Position numbers and translations under genes: made by a program. Below are positions 9,418 through 18,296 of a stretch of DNA of 64,000 bases, in pieces. The stretch covers positions 1-64,000 of the forward strand of contig NZ_CAMLHX010000015.1 of assembly GCF_946479965.1 (NCBI RefSeq). The letters are read 5' to 3'. The DNA comes from an uncultured Mucilaginibacter sp. Lineage in GTDB: Bacteria > Bacteroidota > Bacteroidia > Sphingobacteriales > Sphingobacteriaceae. Within the stretch, counting starts at the first letter, position 1, and the number at the start of each line of letters is the position of its first letter. The notes below the pieces were generated by a model, which did not search any database, was not told the origin of the DNA, and saw nothing but the letters and a program-made list of their open reading frames with translations.

Positions 9418-12015
9418 CTAAACAACGGGCAGCTCTTCCTGATCTTTTTCTCCGGCATTTACTTTCACGGCACCCCACTCTTCGTAGCTGTAGTTACCAT
9501 GCGGATAGGGCACAATAAATGTTTCGCGCACCCGCGATGACATTTTAAAATAGGGTATCCATATTGCGGCCGCTATTATAGACCGGATAACACTTCGCAC
9601 CACATTTTCGTCCAATTTATTGGCGATAAGGTAAGCGGCACCTGCATCAAATGCCATAAATGCTGCCGATGCCAGAAAGAACCACGTAATATATTTGGGC
9701 AATATGTCGCGCTTATTGAGTAATAGTATCAAACAAAATACGGTGTAACACAGTAATATGGTGTTAAATATGGTCTCAAAAACCACCAAAAATTTGATCC
9801 AAAATTCATTTTTGGCGCCGTTAAGGCCTTGCCACAGATCCAGGTTGAAATAGCGGGCATCTATTAGCGTCCCAAGTGCTAAAACGGCGTTTGCGCCTAA
9901 ACCAATAGCCACTATTATAAGCCAGCCGCCAAGCGGTACAAATGTTGCTCCCGTTTCAAAAACTACCTCGGGGGTTTTTATATGATAAATGTAGAAGAAG
10001 ATGCCTGCTGCTGCCAGCCCGAAAGCTACAACCAACAGTACCGTCCAATAGTTAGTGTTGTAAGTAGAACTAACATCTCCCGGCAGGTAATTAAACGAGT
10101 AGCTGAGCTCGTTATCCTTTATGTTTTTAACATCAGCATTGTACTGATCTAATTGTTCAACCGGAATATAATTCTTCAAATAGCTGAAACGGTAATTTAA
10201 AACCAACGTATCCTTAGCCGCGCTTATATGCGATTGAAAATTGTAGGCATCTGCTTTTATTTCTTTAGTATAATCAGTCACATTCCATCCCGAAGGCAGG
10301 GTTACGCGTATGGTGTAATCAATTTTGCAGGGAAAGTTTACCGTTCGGGGGTATTTGTTTTTAACATTTGTGCTTGTCAGCTGATTGCTGATGAAATTAG
10401 CATAAAGCCCTGCTTCCAGCCTGCCGCTTTCCTTATTTTTGGCGGCAAAATCAGGCAGCAAATAATGTTCAATTACTACTATCTCATTCGCGTCTTCGCT
10501 GTCATAAACCATTACTGAGTCTGCCGATTCTATTTTAGGATAGATGCGCGCATAGTAGTCCAGGTAATTCTTTTCGGTTTCGGCCATACTGCTGCCCGCC
10601 AGTATGCTCCTCATGTTGTCGGCCTCATTCAGGGTATAAGCAGTCCGCACATCCAGTGCTACCTTACTTGTATCTCTCGGGATGTAATATTCTTCCAGGT
10701 AAGTTATCTGACCGGTTGTTGCGGCAGGGATATTGGCAATGGCATTACTGCCCGGCTGTAAAATAAGCCCCTGCCCGTATTGCGGAAAGTATATTTTTGT
10801 GCCTGTACCACGCTGATACGCTATGGTAGCATCAACCCAAACAGGTATTTGATTTACAACGGCCCTAACCACAGCATGGTTAAATACAGATGGCGAGGGC
10901 AGATACTGATCTGTTTTGATACCCGCATAGGTGCTTATAAGCGCCATATTGGCTTCTATACCGGCGGCATTTAAAATAGATACCAGCAGTAATGATTTGT
11001 CTTTACAATCGCCATAGCGTTGGTTATAAACCTTTTCGGGATCATTGGCGCGGTGCGAGTATTCGCCAATTTCTACACCCATATATCTCACTTCGTCCTG
11101 CACCAGTTTTACAGCGGCCCTAAAGTAATCCCCTTTGTTTTTTGTTGATGCTTTAATTGCGGCTACCCGTTCGGCTAGTTTGCCGGTAAGCGCTCGTGGC
11201 TGGTTTATTTTTAAACCCCAGGCGGCAACTTCTGCCCAGTCTTTATAATCGCTTACCTGTACATAGCCGTAGCTGGTATACCATCCCGGCTGGTTGTCGT
11301 AATCAGTTGCAGCCGGTACCTGAAAGTTTTCCCATTCATAACATGTTACCCCGTTTTTACTATAAGTTTTGGTTGCGGGTACTTTGTTAAAGCTTTTAAA
11401 ATTTAACTTGCGCGTAGGCGCGGCAAGTATGGCCTTGTATAAATGCGCCACAGGCTGCGATACCTGCAGGTAAATATTTTCAGAAAAATGATCGCCGAAA
11501 ATGGGATTGCGCCCGGTTAAGGTATAGGCATATTCAATCCGGTCGCCTTTCCGTATATCATCCAATATGCAATAAGCAGAAAAAGTTCCCTGGTAAATAA
11601 ATTTTGAAAGGTCTTTCTCGTCAGCTATTACTTTAAATAAACTTGCCGATAAGCGCCTTTGCGGTTTATTGTTGCGCCAAATTATTATTTCGTGCAGGTC
11701 AAGCCGTTCATAACTCGGGTCAAAGCCAATGCTTATCTCAGATCCGTTTTGTATCCCTGCTTCTGATACTATTTGCCGTTCAATGTGTACATAATGAGCC
11801 TTTTTTTCAACGTTTATCTGTTCTTCCATCAGCCTGTAGAAATAACCATTCTCAATATTGCGCTGGGCTATCGCCTTATCGTATTGCGGACAATGGTTTA
11901 ACCAATTGGGTTTTGGCGAGATGTGAACGCTTGGTGTTGCAGCCCATGTAAGGTTTGCACAGAACAGCACTACCGCTAAAAGGCTATAAAAAAGTGAAAA
12001 AGGTTTCTGCAACAT
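9418..12015 (-). CDS. DUF3857 / transglutaminase-like / DUF2569 membrane protein
   Basis: An 865-residue protein. A signal peptide (about 1-26) is followed by a DUF3857 domain (about 60-225) and a transglutaminase-like domain with the full catalytic triad: Cys337 in YGDCKDKS, His380 in FNHAVV and Asp395 in PVWVDAT. A beta-rich linker (about 430-640) leads to a membrane anchor near 655-675 and a four-helix DUF2569 region (about 695-815; GGWLIIVAIGLGANAVLALG). DUF3857-transglutaminase proteins are common secreted or periplasmic proteins in Bacteroidota, with substrates unknown. The added DUF2569 tail would hold the enzyme in the inner membrane facing the periplasm. The gene is probably monocistronic or precedes the 57-aa gene. 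Confidence 0.9.
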   Translation of the reverse strand: MLQKPFSLFYSLLAVVLFCANLTWAATPSVHISPKPNWLNHCPQYDKAIAQRNIENGYFYRLMEEQINVEKKAHYVHIERQIVSEAGIQNGSEISIGFDPSYERLDLHEIIIWRNNKPQRRLSASLFKVIADEKDLSKFIYQGTFSAYCILDDIRKGDRIEYAYTLTGRNPIFGDHFSENIYLQVSQPVAHLYKAILAAPTRKLNFKSFNKVPATKTYSKNGVTCYEWENFQVPAATDYDNQPGWYTSYGYVQVSDYKDWAEVAAWGLKINQPRALTGKLAERVAAIKASTKNKGDYFRAAVKLVQDEVRYMGVEIGEYSHRANDPEKVYNQRYGDCKDKSLLLVSILNAAGIEANMALISTYAGIKTDQYLPSPSVFNHAVVRAVVNQIPVWVDATIAYQRGTGTKIYFPQYGQGLILQPGSNAIANIPAATTGQITYLEEYYIPRDTSKVALDVRTAYTLNEADNMRSILAGSSMAETEKNYLDYYARIYPKIESADSVMVYDSEDANEIVVIEHYLLPDFAAKNKESGRLEAGLYANFISNQLTSTNVKNKYPRTVNFPCKIDYTIRVTLPSGWNVTDYTKEIKADAYNFQSHISAAKDTLVLNYRFSYLKNYIPVEQLDQYNADVKNIKDNELSYSFNYLPGDVSSTYNTNYWTVLLVVAFGLAAAGIFFYIYHIKTPEVVFETGATFVPLGGWLIIVAIGLGANAVLALGTLIDARYFNLDLWQGLNGAKNEFWIKFLVVFETIFNTILLCYTVFCLILLLNKRDILPKYITWFFLASAAFMAFDAGAAYLIANKLDENVVRSVIRSIIAAAIWIPYFKMSSRVRETFIVPYPHGNYSYEEWGAVKVNAGEKDQEELPVV

Positions 12016-12097
12016 GTTGGGATGAAAATAAATAAAAATCAGCTATTTAATAGCAATGTGGGCAAATCCTTTTTATTAGTATTTGTTAACTTACACC

Positions 12098-12517
12098 ATG
12101 CAAACAAGCAAAACATACAACTCAGGTATTGACGGTCGATTGGTAGTTATCATATCGGTTATTTTATTGTCGATAACTATTGGGATAATGGTGAAGGGAG
12201 ACTGGAAAGGCGCATTGATCCTGACACCCATTGCGGCTTTTATTATACATATTTTAACCGGTACCAGGTATACCATCACCGGAACCACATTAAAGGTCAA
12301 AGCCGGATTTATTATAAATATCTCTGTAGATATAATGACCATTAAAGCCATTAGCGAAACCGACAGCATATTGAGCGCTCCGGCTACTTCGTTAGACAGG
12401 CTTGAAATTACCTACAATAAGTACGATAGCGTGGTTATATCACCTAAAAACAAAGCTGAGTTTATAAGCGATATTCTTGCTATTAACAGCCAGGTTGCTG
12501 TTACTTATAAAAAATGA
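12098..12517 (+). CDS. PH-domain-like small membrane protein (DUF1200/bPH type)
   Basis: The ATG at 12098 gives 139 residues (MQTSKTYNSGIDGRL); an in-frame TTG at 12083 is less likely. Two hydrophobic segments (about 16-32 and 41-55) are followed by a compact beta-rich domain: YTITGTTLKVKAGFIINISVDIMTIKAIS, then SLDRLEITYNKYDSVVISPKNKAEFI. This is the pattern of bacterial PH-like domains of the DUF1200/bPH type (R-Y-x-I and a late V-x-I-S-P-K/x-x-x-x-F-I). Its function is unknown. It is 97 bp upstream of the large secreted-protein gene on the same strand. Confidence 0.8.
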   Translation: MQTSKTYNSGIDGRLVVIISVILLSITIGIMVKGDWKGALILTPIAAFIIHILTGTRYTITGTTLKVKAGFIINISVDIMTIKAISETDSILSAPATSLDRLEITYNKYDSVVISPKNKAEFISDILAINSQVAVTYKK

Positions 12518-12614
12518 AAACTTAAAATTTGTCGAAAAAGCATTATCTATAATTAAAAACTTAGTTAGTATATTGCATTAACAATTAGCTTATAAACCAG
12601 GGCTAAATTTGCCA

Positions 12615-15600
12615 ATGCCCCGCACACTTAAATCCTATCAGCGTTGCTGCCTTTTGTTGCTGCTTTTTATAACATGCGGTGGGTTATCATTTGCGCAAAC
12701 CATTACCGGCAGGGTTATCGATTCTGCAAGTAGCAGGCCCATATCCAATGCAAGTGTTTATTTAAATGGATCATCAACCGGTACTACAACCAATGAGCAG
12801 GGCGAGTTTACACTACGTGCTAAAGCAGGCAATCTACCCTTAATAGTTAGCTGCATAGGTTATGAGTCTGAAACGATAACAAAATATGGCAGTCAGTCAT
12901 TGGTGGTGCGCTTAGCGCACCGGGCAATGATGTTAAAAGAAGTAACCATTGGCGGCATGCCGCGCGAAAAGATGCTGGCTATGTTTTTAAAGGAATTTTT
13001 AGGTGAGCCTGCCGATGAGTGTACAATAAGCAATACCGATGACCTTAATTTTAGTTATAGCAAAAAGGCAAACAGGTTACGCGCCACGGCAGAAAAGCCG
13101 CTACTGATAACTAACAAACGGACCGGCTATAAGCTAACGTACTTTTTGAAGACCTTTACGCATGGCGACACCACCCGTATACTGGGCAACTATTTTTTTG
13201 CGGAGGATACAGCCGGCTATAAGCAGGCAGAGCTGCGCAAGATCTATAAAAACCGGGAGAAGTATTATTACGGGTCGAAAATGCATTTTATCCGTTCGCT
13301 TTGGCAAGGTAACCTGAAGAAGAACAAATTTGAATTATATAATAACTTGTATTATGGAAATACTGCAATCCCCGCTGAGTTAGTTGTTTCTACTTATCAA
13401 AACCAAAAATACTTTACCTACGCCAATACAATATATATTGTTTACCGCAATAAGACCAGCGACGCAACAGCACTAAAATTGACTGCCGGAAAAGCGGCGG
13501 GCATTATAGATAGCGACGGTTTTTACGACCCTGAGTTTTTTTGGGGTGGCGGAATGGCCGGGCAGCGTATGGCGCAATTGCTCCCTTTTGAATACATACC
13601 TGGTAATGAAAGCCAACCTGAAATAATAGACGAACCGCCGGCAAAACGGCCCATGTTTGATTCGCTACTCAATTTGTATGCGGCTAAACACCGCTCGCCC
13701 TTGTTATTTATGCACTTTGACAAAAACGTTTATTCTAACAATGAGAACGTTTGGTTTACAGGATATTTGCTTGATAATATTGATAATTCTAAATACAAAA
13801 CGCTGTCGTTGGCGCTTGTTAAAGATGATGATAGAAGTGTTTTAATGGAGGACAGGTTTGTGGTAGCAAACGGATTTTGCTTTGGCAACACCAACATCCC
13901 CGATTCTGTAAGGGCCGGTACTTATACCTTTGTTGCTTATGGTAATCGCTTAGAAAATAACCAGCCCGATATTATTTTTACGCAGCAGGTAACCATTAAA
14001 ACCGGCAACCAGCAAACATTTAACGCGTCGCTTAACCCCTTGGATACAGGGGCAACAGTAGCCAACCAAAAGGTAATGCTGCTGGTGAATTTTATGAATG
14101 AGAAGTCGCCGCCGTCGTCTGTTCCCGTTACCTATTATGTTGGCGATGCACGTAAGCCTGTAACCACAGGGGCCGTAAAAACAGCTCTGGGTCAGTACAT
14201 CTTTAATATCCCATCTAATTTATTAAGCGCAGCTAATAACAAGCTTAACGTGCAGGTAAAGTATAAAACTGAGGTGCAGGATATCAGCATAGCGCTGCCC
14301 GTACCGCCGCAGCCTGCGCAAGTGCATTTTTACCCCGAAGGTGGTAACCTAATAAATGGTGTTGTTAATATTGTTGGCCTGGAAGCAAAAACTGCCGGCG
14401 GAGCGCCGCTTAGTACAGAAGCTACGATTTATGAAGGTGAGCAGGTTATTACCACCGCAATTACCAATGGCAATGGGTTAGGGAAATTTGTTATTATACC
14501 CAAACCGGGGAAAAAATACCGGGTACAACTTAATACAGGCAACGCAAAAGATTATAGTTTACCCGATGCCCTGGCCGGACCGGCTCTGTCTGTAAAAAAG
14601 GCTATTGTTAATGATACCCTGCTGGTGGATGTGTATAACGATGACCCGCTGAGGAAGCTTTACCTGGTGGGGCATAATTATCGGCGATCTTTTTTTGAAA
14701 CATCTGTTGGCCGATCTTTAAATCAAAGGCTTAAAGTAATATTGACTGATGTGCCCCGGGGTATTATGCAGTTAACGCTGGTTGATAGCCTTGGCCGCCC
14801 TTATGCAGAGCGGGTGGTATTTGCGCATTACGCCAATAAGGCTAAGTTAGAGGTAAGCACAGACAATGCTGATTATGCAAAGCGTAAAAAAGTTAAATTA
14901 AGCATAAAACTTAATGGTGAGGCGACAAATGGGGCGGTATCTGTAGCCGTTGTGCAGGAAAATAGGATAGAACTCAAAAACAGCGCTAACATTGAGAACT
15001 ACATTTATTTAAAAAGTGAACTAAGCGAGGTGCCTGTAAAGAATAGTTATTTCAGCAACGTTGAGCTGGACAAGCGCGACCTGGAAAACGTATTATTAAT
15101 TAGAGGCTGGAGCAGGTATAAGTGGACGGATGTGTTGAAAGTTAAAACAGCGGACACTTTACGCGATGCCCGGGAACTGGTTTTTAACGGAAGAGTGACA
15201 AAGTACACAGGGAAGTTTAAGGAGGCCGTGCCTTTAGTGACATTCAATCCTACAGGTACTTATAATACAGATATTAATGGCGCGTTTTTACTGCCGGATA
15301 GCGGTATAGTAACGGAGCCCGGGAAAAAAATAACAGCAATGGTAGCTAACGGGACACCTTCTGATTATAAAATACAATTGGTAAACCCTTACGATAGTGT
15401 AAATAAAAAACTGGCCACAATAATAAAGCCTGATGTTTACTACCTGACTGTTCAGGAGAGTTCAAATGATTTAAAATTGCAGGGAACAGAGCGGGCTATC
15501 CTTTTAAAGGAAGCCGTTATTAAGGAAAAAAAAGATAATTCATTTTACAACAATGCTAACAATATTAAGGACTTGTCATTTAATCCTTGCGGACCTTATG

Positions 15601-15944
15601 TATGCCATAACGGTATAGTGAATTGTCCAAACCATGTGCCGCCGGAATGCAGAGCAGGGTATGTGCCTCCGTTGCCCCTTAAACCCAAGCCAAACTCAAT
15701 CCAATTTAAAGGCATAAATGCCGCTCAGGAGTTTTATCCTGCTGATTACTCAGAGGTAAGCCCATCGCAACCTGAGTATATATCAACCCTATATTGGAAA
15801 AACCAGCTACTCCTTAAAAAAGGCGAGGCGCACGAGGTTTCTTTTTATACCGGCGATATTACCGGGCCCTTTAAAGTTATTGTGCAAGGCATAACGGACA
15901 ACGACGTTATCTATGGCGAAACATCGTTCAGGGTAACCAAATAA
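12615..15944 (+). CDS. Large secreted protein: carboxypeptidase-regulatory-like and MG2-like domains
   Basis: ATG at 12615 gives 1109 residues; TTG at 12609 is also in frame. A signal peptide ends near LSFAQ (about 26). Next is a CarboxypepD_reg-like domain (about 28-105: ITGRVIDSASSRPISNASVYL, GEFTL, IVSCIGYE), then a region of unclear family (110-340). A macroglobulin MG2-like strand region starts near 355 (FMHFDKNVYSNNENVWFTGYLLDN) and is followed by further beta domains. The C-terminus has a Cys-rich stretch (PCGPYVCHNGIVNCPNHVPPEC). No TonB plug or barrel is present, so it is not a receptor. Similar Bacteroidota proteins are annotated only as regulatory-domain proteins. Likely surface or periplasmic; function unknown. 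Confidence 0.82.
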   Translation: MPRTLKSYQRCCLLLLLFITCGGLSFAQTITGRVIDSASSRPISNASVYLNGSSTGTTTNEQGEFTLRAKAGNLPLIVSCIGYESETITKYGSQSLVVRLAHRAMMLKEVTIGGMPREKMLAMFLKEFLGEPADECTISNTDDLNFSYSKKANRLRATAEKPLLITNKRTGYKLTYFLKTFTHGDTTRILGNYFFAEDTAGYKQAELRKIYKNREKYYYGSKMHFIRSLWQGNLKKNKFELYNNLYYGNTAIPAELVVSTYQNQKYFTYANTIYIVYRNKTSDATALKLTAGKAAGIIDSDGFYDPEFFWGGGMAGQRMAQLLPFEYIPGNESQPEIIDEPPAKRPMFDSLLNLYAAKHRSPLLFMHFDKNVYSNNENVWFTGYLLDNIDNSKYKTLSLALVKDDDRSVLMEDRFVVANGFCFGNTNIPDSVRAGTYTFVAYGNRLENNQPDIIFTQQVTIKTGNQQTFNASLNPLDTGATVANQKVMLLVNFMNEKSPPSSVPVTYYVGDARKPVTTGAVKTALGQYIFNIPSNLLSAANNKLNVQVKYKTEVQDISIALPVPPQPAQVHFYPEGGNLINGVVNIVGLEAKTAGGAPLSTEATIYEGEQVITTAITNGNGLGKFVIIPKPGKKYRVQLNTGNAKDYSLPDALAGPALSVKKAIVNDTLLVDVYNDDPLRKLYLVGHNYRRSFFETSVGRSLNQRLKVILTDVPRGIMQLTLVDSLGRPYAERVVFAHYANKAKLEVSTDNADYAKRKKVKLSIKLNGEATNGAVSVAVVQENRIELKNSANIENYIYLKSELSEVPVKNSYFSNVELDKRDLENVLLIRGWSRYKWTDVLKVKTADTLRDARELVFNGRVTKYTGKFKEAVPLVTFNPTGTYNTDINGAFLLPDSGIVTEPGKKITAMVANGTPSDYKIQLVNPYDSVNKKLATIIKPDVYYLTVQESSNDLKLQGTERAILLKEAVIKEKKDNSFYNNANNIKDLSFNPCGPYVCHNGIVNCPNHVPPECRAGYVPPLPLKPKPNSIQFKGINAAQEFYPADYSEVSPSQPEYISTLYWKNQLLLKKGEAHEVSFYTGDITGPFKVIVQGITDNDVIYGETSFRVTK

Positions 15945-15966
15945 ACCCAAGCACGCGTTTATTTCA

Positions 15967-16050
15967 TTGTCATTGCGAGGTACGAAGCAATCGCACGGAG
16001 AAAAGCGGACTATGCCAAGCTCACGATTGCTTCGTGCCACGCAATGACAA
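15967..16050. repeat. Inverted repeat between convergent genes (CATTGCG...CGCAATG type)
   Basis: Left arm 15967-15993 (TTGTCATTGCGAGG...AGCAATCG) and right arm 16024-16050 (CGATTGCTTCGTGCC...TGACAA) match across 27 bp with few mismatches, separated by 30 bp. It fills the gap between the convergent MG2-like and aminotransferase genes and may act as a bidirectional terminator. I recall repeats of this type as common in Bacteroidota. Confidence 0.85.
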
Positions 16051-16054
16051 GATC

Positions 16055-17311
16055 TTATTTCAACTTAGCCAAAGCCTCGCGCACACGTGGAATAGCGGCA
16101 GCTATCTCCTCATATCCACACGCCCCAACTGATGCCCTGAACCAGGTAACTTCATCGCCGGTGCCAAAAGCTGCAAAGGGAACAAAAGCAATCTTCGCTT
16201 CTTTTATCAGGTAGAAGTTAATATCAGCAGAGGTTTCTAATACCGATCCGTCTGGTGTTGTTTTGCCTTTATAATCAATTTTGATGGTGAGGTAGATGGC
16301 TCCCATTGGCGCAATGGAGTCAACACTAAAGTCATCCGCTTTTAATTGCTGAAAACCTTCGTGTAATGTGGTAAGGCTTTGTTGTACCCGGGCTTTTAAG
16401 TTGTCCAGGTAGCTGTTTACTGCCGTGTCGTCCATTATATACTTTGCCATGGCAACTTGTTCTGCCTTTGGCGACCATGCGCCCATATGGCCTACAATGG
16501 CTTTCATGTTATTGATAACACCTTCGGGACCGAAACCCCAGCCAACACGCACGCCTGTAGCGGCAAAGCATTTTGATGCGCCGTCAATAAATATCACGTA
16601 ATCCTTCAACTCAGGTCTTAAAGTAACCGGGTCAAAATGCTGGTTATCGCCAAAAGTTAATTGCGAATAGATCTGATCGTATAAAAAGTAGAGTGGTTTT
16701 TCGCCGGCAGCACGGCTTTTGTTCTCGGCTATCACCAGGTCGCAAATCTCTTCCAGGTCCTTTTTACCGAACATGGTACCCGTAGGGTTAAGCGGCGAGC
16801 ACAGTGCCAGCAGGGCAGCGCCTTTTATATGCGGGCGCAGCTCATCAGCCGTAGGCATAAAGTTGTGTTCTGCACGCGTTTGCACCATAATGCTCTCTGC
16901 CTTCAGCAAGTCGCAGTAGTGATTATTGTTCCATGATGGTGCGGGGAAAACTACCTTGTCGCCGGGATCAACCACAGCTAAAAAGGTAGAATAGATCAAC
17001 GGGCGTGATCCGCCTGATATTAATATCTGATTAGGTTTATAATCCAAACCCAAACGGTTCTTTAAAAATACCGATACACTTTCGCGCAGCGCCAACACAC
17101 CATCAGCAGGGGGGTAGTTGGTTTGATTGGCAGCGTAAGCCTCAACAATGCCTTGCTTTAACTCATCGGGAATAGGGTATATGTTAGAATCGTAATCGCC
17201 GATGGTAAGGTTAGCAATATTCTGGCCCTGGCGTTTTAATTCGTTTATTTCGCCGGCTATTTTAATGATCTCAGAACCGCGCAGGTTCTCCGCTAATGCA
17301 GATACTTTCAT
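16055..17311 (-). CDS. PLP-dependent class I/II aminotransferase
   Basis: The ATG at 17311 gives 418 residues (MKVSALAENLRGSEIIKIAGEINEL); an in-frame GTG at 17338 adds nine residues with no clear merit. Fold-type I features: GGSRPLIYS (cofactor phosphate region), SPLNPTGTMF (substrate/PLP loop, Asn-Pro-Thr-Gly), FLYDQIYSQLTF (Asp for the PLP ring N and a Tyr), and GASKCFAATGVRVGWG with the Schiff-base Lys247. These place it among aspartate/aromatic aminotransferases of subgroup I. The amino donor and acceptor cannot be fixed. It is monocistronic, with the inverted repeat downstream and the AGCTGAAAG cluster upstream. Confidence 0.93.
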   Translation of the reverse strand: MKVSALAENLRGSEIIKIAGEINELKRQGQNIANLTIGDYDSNIYPIPDELKQGIVEAYAANQTNYPPADGVLALRESVSVFLKNRLGLDYKPNQILISGGSRPLIYSTFLAVVDPGDKVVFPAPSWNNNHYCDLLKAESIMVQTRAEHNFMPTADELRPHIKGAALLALCSPLNPTGTMFGKKDLEEICDLVIAENKSRAAGEKPLYFLYDQIYSQLTFGDNQHFDPVTLRPELKDYVIFIDGASKCFAATGVRVGWGFGPEGVINNMKAIVGHMGAWSPKAEQVAMAKYIMDDTAVNSYLDNLKARVQQSLTTLHEGFQQLKADDFSVDSIAPMGAIYLTIKIDYKGKTTPDGSVLETSADINFYLIKEAKIAFVPFAAFGTGDEVTWFRASVGACGYEEIAAAIPRVREALAKLK

Positions 17312-17339
17312 TTTTTGTATGCTCAAAGGATAAAGCACA

Positions 17340-17463
17340 AAGCTAAAAGGTTTTTTTTAAGCTGAAAGCTAAAAGACTAAAGCAAAAAGCTTTTCAGCCA
17401 TTATATATAAAAAAAGCTGAAAGGGTTGCTTTCAGCTTTGGTCTTTCAGCTTTTCGCTTTCAG
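17340..17463. repeat. AGCTGAAAG / CTTTCAGCT repeat cluster
   Basis: Within about 120 bp between two minus-strand genes, AGCTGAAAG-type words and their complements recur (AAGCTGAAAGCTAAAAG, AGCTTTTCAGCC, AAAGCTGAAAGG, GCTTTCAGCTTT, CTTTCAGCTTTTCGCTTTCAG). Several hairpins are possible; the best is listed as a terminator. Confidence 0.7.
17413..17439. terminator. Hairpin terminator after the fatty-acid desaturase gene
   Basis: Perfect 11-bp stem AAAGCTGAAAG (17413-17423) / CTTTCAGCTTT (17429-17439) with a 5-nt loop. A-rich sequence to its left becomes a U-rich tail on the minus strand, so it fits termination of the desaturase gene (stop 17472). Confidence 0.7.
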
Positions 17464-17471
17464 AGCTAATA

Positions 17472-18209
17472 TTATCCCGCCAACGGCTTCCGCAACCTGA
17501 TAATACGCACCCAGTGCATAAATTTCATTACCGGGTAAACGGGATCAATCTCGTACCATTTAGCAGCGAAATTGGAACTATTTGGGCGCTTATGGTGATT
17601 GTTTTGAAACAATTCGCCAAGCATTAAAAAGTCGAGAGGGATAGAGTTTTTTGATTTATCGCCGTTGTCAAAATTGGCATAACCATATTTATGGCCGCAC
17701 CAGTTAACAATAGCGCCATGTAGCGGGCCCATTACAAAATGGATAGGTAGTAATAAGAACATCCACCAATGGGTAGCAAATGCAACGTAAAAGGCTACAT
17801 ACCCAATACCGAATAGTATACGCGACGCGTAAGTAGAGCCCCAGTAATCTAGCGCACGCCATTCAGGGTATGATCCGCCGAATTGTGCATCAGGCTCTTT
17901 AAGACGTTTTTCGTACAATTTATAACTCTGCGCAGTTCTCCACATCATTTGAAAAACATCGGTGAAGAAGTGCGGTGAGTGCGGATCTTTTTCGGTATCA
18001 CTATAAGCATGGTGCTCGCGGTGCATTATAGCATAAGCACGCGGATTTAAGTACGACGAACCCTGGCAAATAAACGTAAGCAGGTGAAACAAGCGCTCGT
18101 TAAACTTAGAAGTGCTGAACATTTTATGCGATGCGTAACGGTGCAGGAAAAATGTTTGGAAAAAGAGGGATAGGAACCAGTGCCCTATAAAGAATAGTAA
18201 GATAGCCAA
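17472..18209 (-). CDS. Acyl-CoA / fatty-acid desaturase (membrane di-iron)
   Basis: A 245-residue membrane protein with three histidine regions expected for delta-9-type desaturases: H23RYASH28, H63REHH67AYSDTEKDPHSPH, and NNHH206KRPN near residue 203. His173 in WCGHKYGY is also typical. The third box reads QNNHH rather than the usual HNNHH. Four hydrophobic segments place the di-iron site on the cytoplasmic face. The family inserts a double bond into acyl chains and so adjusts membrane fluidity. It is monocistronic with terminators on its 3' side. Confidence 0.92.
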   Translation of the reverse strand: MAILLFFIGHWFLSLFFQTFFLHRYASHKMFSTSKFNERLFHLLTFICQGSSYLNPRAYAIMHREHHAYSDTEKDPHSPHFFTDVFQMMWRTAQSYKLYEKRLKEPDAQFGGSYPEWRALDYWGSTYASRILFGIGYVAFYVAFATHWWMFLLLPIHFVMGPLHGAIVNWCGHKYGYANFDNGDKSKNSIPLDFLMLGELFQNNHHKRPNSSNFAAKWYEIDPVYPVMKFMHWVRIIRLRKPLAG

Positions 18210-18296
18210 AGTAATTGTATTGATTGTATTATAATTAACGGCAAAGATACGATTATAGTTTTACCTCAATTAAAGTAAATCAAATTATGACTAATA

